Of a DNA stretch of 24,604 bases, positions 23,026-24,604 are shown piece after piece (within the stretch, counting starts at the first letter, position 1; the number at the start of each line of letters is the position of its first letter). The translations under genes and the position numbers were made by a program. The notes beneath the pieces were generated by a model. That model searched no databases and had not been told where the DNA came from. It worked only from the letters and a program-made list of their open reading frames with translations. Source of the stretch: Coriobacteriaceae bacterium (GTDB taxonomy: Bacteria; Actinomycetota; Coriobacteriia; Coriobacteriales; UMGS124); the NCBI GenBank assembly GCA_019420325.1, contig JAHZHK010000019.1, positions 9,139-33,742 on the forward strand, read 5' to 3'.

Positions 23026-23132
23026 GCCGCACATGGGGCACGTCAACAGCTCGCGCGCCTTCGTGCCGATCGCAACGCCGGAGCAAGACACACACGGGGC
23101 ATGCGCCGCTGCTTCACAACCCGTCAATTCCA

Positions 23133-23171
23133 AAGCGCCCGGGGCCTCACCCCTGGGCGCTTCTCTTTTTT
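23133..23171 (+). terminator. Rho-independent terminator of the ABC importer operon
   Basis: AAGCGCCCGGGG pairs with CCCC-T-GGGCGCTT (one bulged base, 5-nt loop) and is followed by CTCTTTTTT. This is the strongest terminator in the window. Confidence 0.9.
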
Positions 23172-23422
23172 AGCCGTCATCCCCCAAAGAACGCCCGCCC
23201 GAAAAATCAATCGGCCGCGCCAATTTTTGTTGCAATTGTCACATTTCTACACAGGTTACACACATCCAACCCGTTTTGGTGATGTTTGCAACGCAGTTCG
23301 CCGGGACTTTTGCCCGTTTAGGCGATACGCACTCCTATCTATTTCCTTAACCTGAAGAAGACGTGGGCCGCTTTCAGGCCCTGATTCACCAGACGTAAGG
23401 AAGACAGGAGAGGAGCAAGCAC
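23172..23422 (+). promoter_or_regulatory. Promoter region of the multiheme cytochrome gene
   Basis: An AT-rich 251-bp gap. TTGCAATTGTCACAT at 23230-23244 reads, on the minus strand, as TGTGA-N6-CAACA, close to a Crp/Fnr-family dyad, and is 13/15 identical to the inverse of 5526-5540. The lower part has a TATCTATTT stretch near 23335 that could be a -10 region, but boxes are not clear. The ribosome site GGAGAGGAG is 8 nt before the ATG. Confidence 0.45.
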
Positions 23423-24604
23423 ATGGTTGGCACCAAGCTGAGGACCCTGCTCGCAGTTCCGTTGGCGGGACTGATGCTCGCAGGAGGCATGTGCGCCACG
23501 AACGCATACGCCTATGACTATCAGGAGCTCACCGACATGGCCCTTGGCGGCGAGTCGGTGCCGTTCCCCGGCGACGAGTATCTCGCCGAGCTCGGCAACT
23601 ATTGGGACCAGATCGAGTCTGACTACGCCCCCAAGGTGACGGAGCTCGCCGACGGCACCAAGATTCAGCGCACCCCCAGCGAGTACGAGGTTGGCGCTTG
23701 GCAGAAGTTCTCTGACACCATTTCGTACAACACCTATTACCTTGACGGCGACAACCGCGGCTGCAACGCCTGCCACGCCGACCTCAAGGACGTCGTCTCG
23801 GGCATGGATTACCACCACCCCGTGGTGTGGAACTACGCCCTCGACAACAACCTCGGCGTCCAGCAGTGCCTGCTGTGCCATGGCGAGACCATGGGCTACG
23901 TCAAGGACGACCACCAGTTCGGTACGCTCATCCACGCCCTGCACTACGGCTCCCGCTACGGCAACACCTTTACCACCGTGGGCGGCAACTGCTACTCCTG
24001 CCACAACGCCACCGATGACGGCGCTGGCATGACGCTGTGGGACCTGGTCAAGTATGACCTGTACTTCGGCATGAACCGCGTTGCTGCCGAGGACGTCCAG
24101 GGCGAGCTTGTCGTCGACCAGGACAACGTCCTTTCCGTCGATGAGATGTTCTCCCTCGACTGGATGCACACCTACTACGACAACCTCCGTGGTGCTGCAG
24201 GCAAGAACGGCGCCAACCTGCCCCTCGACCAGGAGCTCTTCGACACCTGGGAGATCACCATCGACGGTACGGTCAACAACCCCTACACCGAGAAGCTCAC
24301 CACCCTCATCGAAGAGGCCGAAGCTGCTGGTGTCGTCGTGACCAAGCCCAGCAAGATCCACTGCGACTGGGACCCCATCGGCGGCGCCATGATCTCCAAC
24401 GTCGAGATCACCGGTATCCCCGTGTCCTGGCTCATCGAGCGTGCCGGCGGCTACGTTGACGGCTCCACCGGCGTCCACGTTGTCCGCGCTGACGACAGCT
24501 CGCACCGCGCCTTCCCGCTCGATAAGCTCGGCGAGAGCTACCTGGTCTACAAGATCGGTGGCGAGGACCTCACCTGGTCCACTGGCTTCCCCTGCATGAA
24601 CTGG
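23423..24604 (+). CDS. Secreted multiheme cytochrome c fused to a sulfite-oxidase-like domain, 3' end missing
   Basis: 394 codons are visible and the frame is open at the right edge. A Sec signal peptide (KLRTLLAVPLAGLMLAGG, probable cut after NAYA at residue 30) is followed by three c-type haem sites: CNACH (114-118), CLLCH (149-153) and CYSCH (190-194). Nearby His residues (H131, H132, H164, H171, H174) could be distal ligands. From about residue 325 the sequence (SNVEITGIPVSWLIERAGG, then VHVVRADDSSHRAFPLDKL and YLVYKIGGEDL) resembles the oxidoreductase molybdopterin-binding (sulfite oxidase fold) domain, although the Mo-binding Cys region cannot be judged; C393 near the edge is one candidate outside the usual position. 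It acts outside the membrane, either as an electron carrier for the exported reductases or as an enzyme. More haem sites may follow. Confidence 0.85.
   Translation, partial: MVGTKLRTLLAVPLAGLMLAGGMCATNAYAYDYQELTDMALGGESVPFPGDEYLAELGNYWDQIESDYAPKVTELADGTKIQRTPSEYEVGAWQKFSDTISYNTYYLDGDNRGCNACHADLKDVVSGMDYHHPVVWNYALDNNLGVQQCLLCHGETMGYVKDDHQFGTLIHALHYGSRYGNTFTTVGGNCYSCHNATDDGAGMTLWDLVKYDLYFGMNRVAAEDVQGELVVDQDNVLSVDEMFSLDWMHTYYDNLRGAAGKNGANLPLDQELFDTWEITIDGTVNNPYTEKLTTLIEEAEAAGVVVTKPSKIHCDWDPIGGAMISNVEITGIPVSWLIERAGGYVDGSTGVHVVRADDSSHRAFPLDKLGESYLVYKIGGEDLTWSTGFPCMNW

Noticed and set aside
23339..24505. 388-residue minus-strand frame opposite the cytochrome gene
   Set aside because: Shadow frame; the plus strand has the signal peptide, ribosome site and three CxxCH motifs.

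Overview
The window is high-GC, densely coded DNA whose gene content fits an anaerobic gut actinobacterium of the Coriobacteriia, most likely family Eggerthellaceae. The clues are several Tat-exported respiratory-type reductases (a DMSO-reductase-superfamily molybdoenzyme and two FAD reductases), LuxR-type regulators with a large multi-TM N-terminal half, and an extracytoplasmic multiheme cytochrome. No RNA gene, CRISPR array, transposase or phage gene was seen. The genus cannot be fixed from the sequence.

Left part (1-8590). The first bases hold the 5' end of a MetY-type O-acetylhomoserine sulfhydrylase gene (minus). A noncoding stretch with about 3.5 diverged ~75-bp tandem units follows. 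Next comes a minus-strand molybdoenzyme group: a large catalytic subunit with a Tat signal, a four-cluster Fe-S subunit and a TorD-like chaperone, with no membrane anchor. A divergent gene encodes a membrane LuxR regulator that probably controls this operon. A membrane-anchored XRE-type regulator follows.

Centre (8591-17405). Three same-orientation copies of a 125-bp element (8643-8767, 13200-13324, 17142-17266), each bounded by 19-bp inverted arms, punctuate the region. On its right, each copy is joined to the 3' end of a peptidase S41-like gene. That gene is intact only beside copy 2; copies 1 and 3 keep 21-codon and 36-codon remnants. Between copies 1 and 2 lies a reductase cassette: a second membrane LuxR regulator (minus), a divergent FMN/FAD flavoprotein reductase and a Tat-exported nitroreductase-like protein. 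Between copies 2 and 3 lie the intact S41-like gene and a second Tat FAD reductase. This repeat/remnant arrangement is the most unusual signal in the window and suggests reductase cassettes gained, lost or shuffled by recombination.

Right part (17406-24604). A five-gene ABC importer of the nickel/oligopeptide class (binding protein, two permeases, two ATPases) is preceded by repeated operator-like half-sites and closed by a strong terminator. The first ATPase has a histidine-rich N-terminal extension, which favours a transition metal such as nickel. The window ends inside a secreted protein that joins at least three c-type haem sites to what looks like a sulfite-oxidase-fold (Oxidored_molyb) domain.

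Taken together, the window looks like a respiratory toolbox: exported reductases for organic electron acceptors, each next to its own membrane-bound sensor-regulator, plus electron-transfer and metal-uptake genes. Substrates cannot be assigned from sequence alone.
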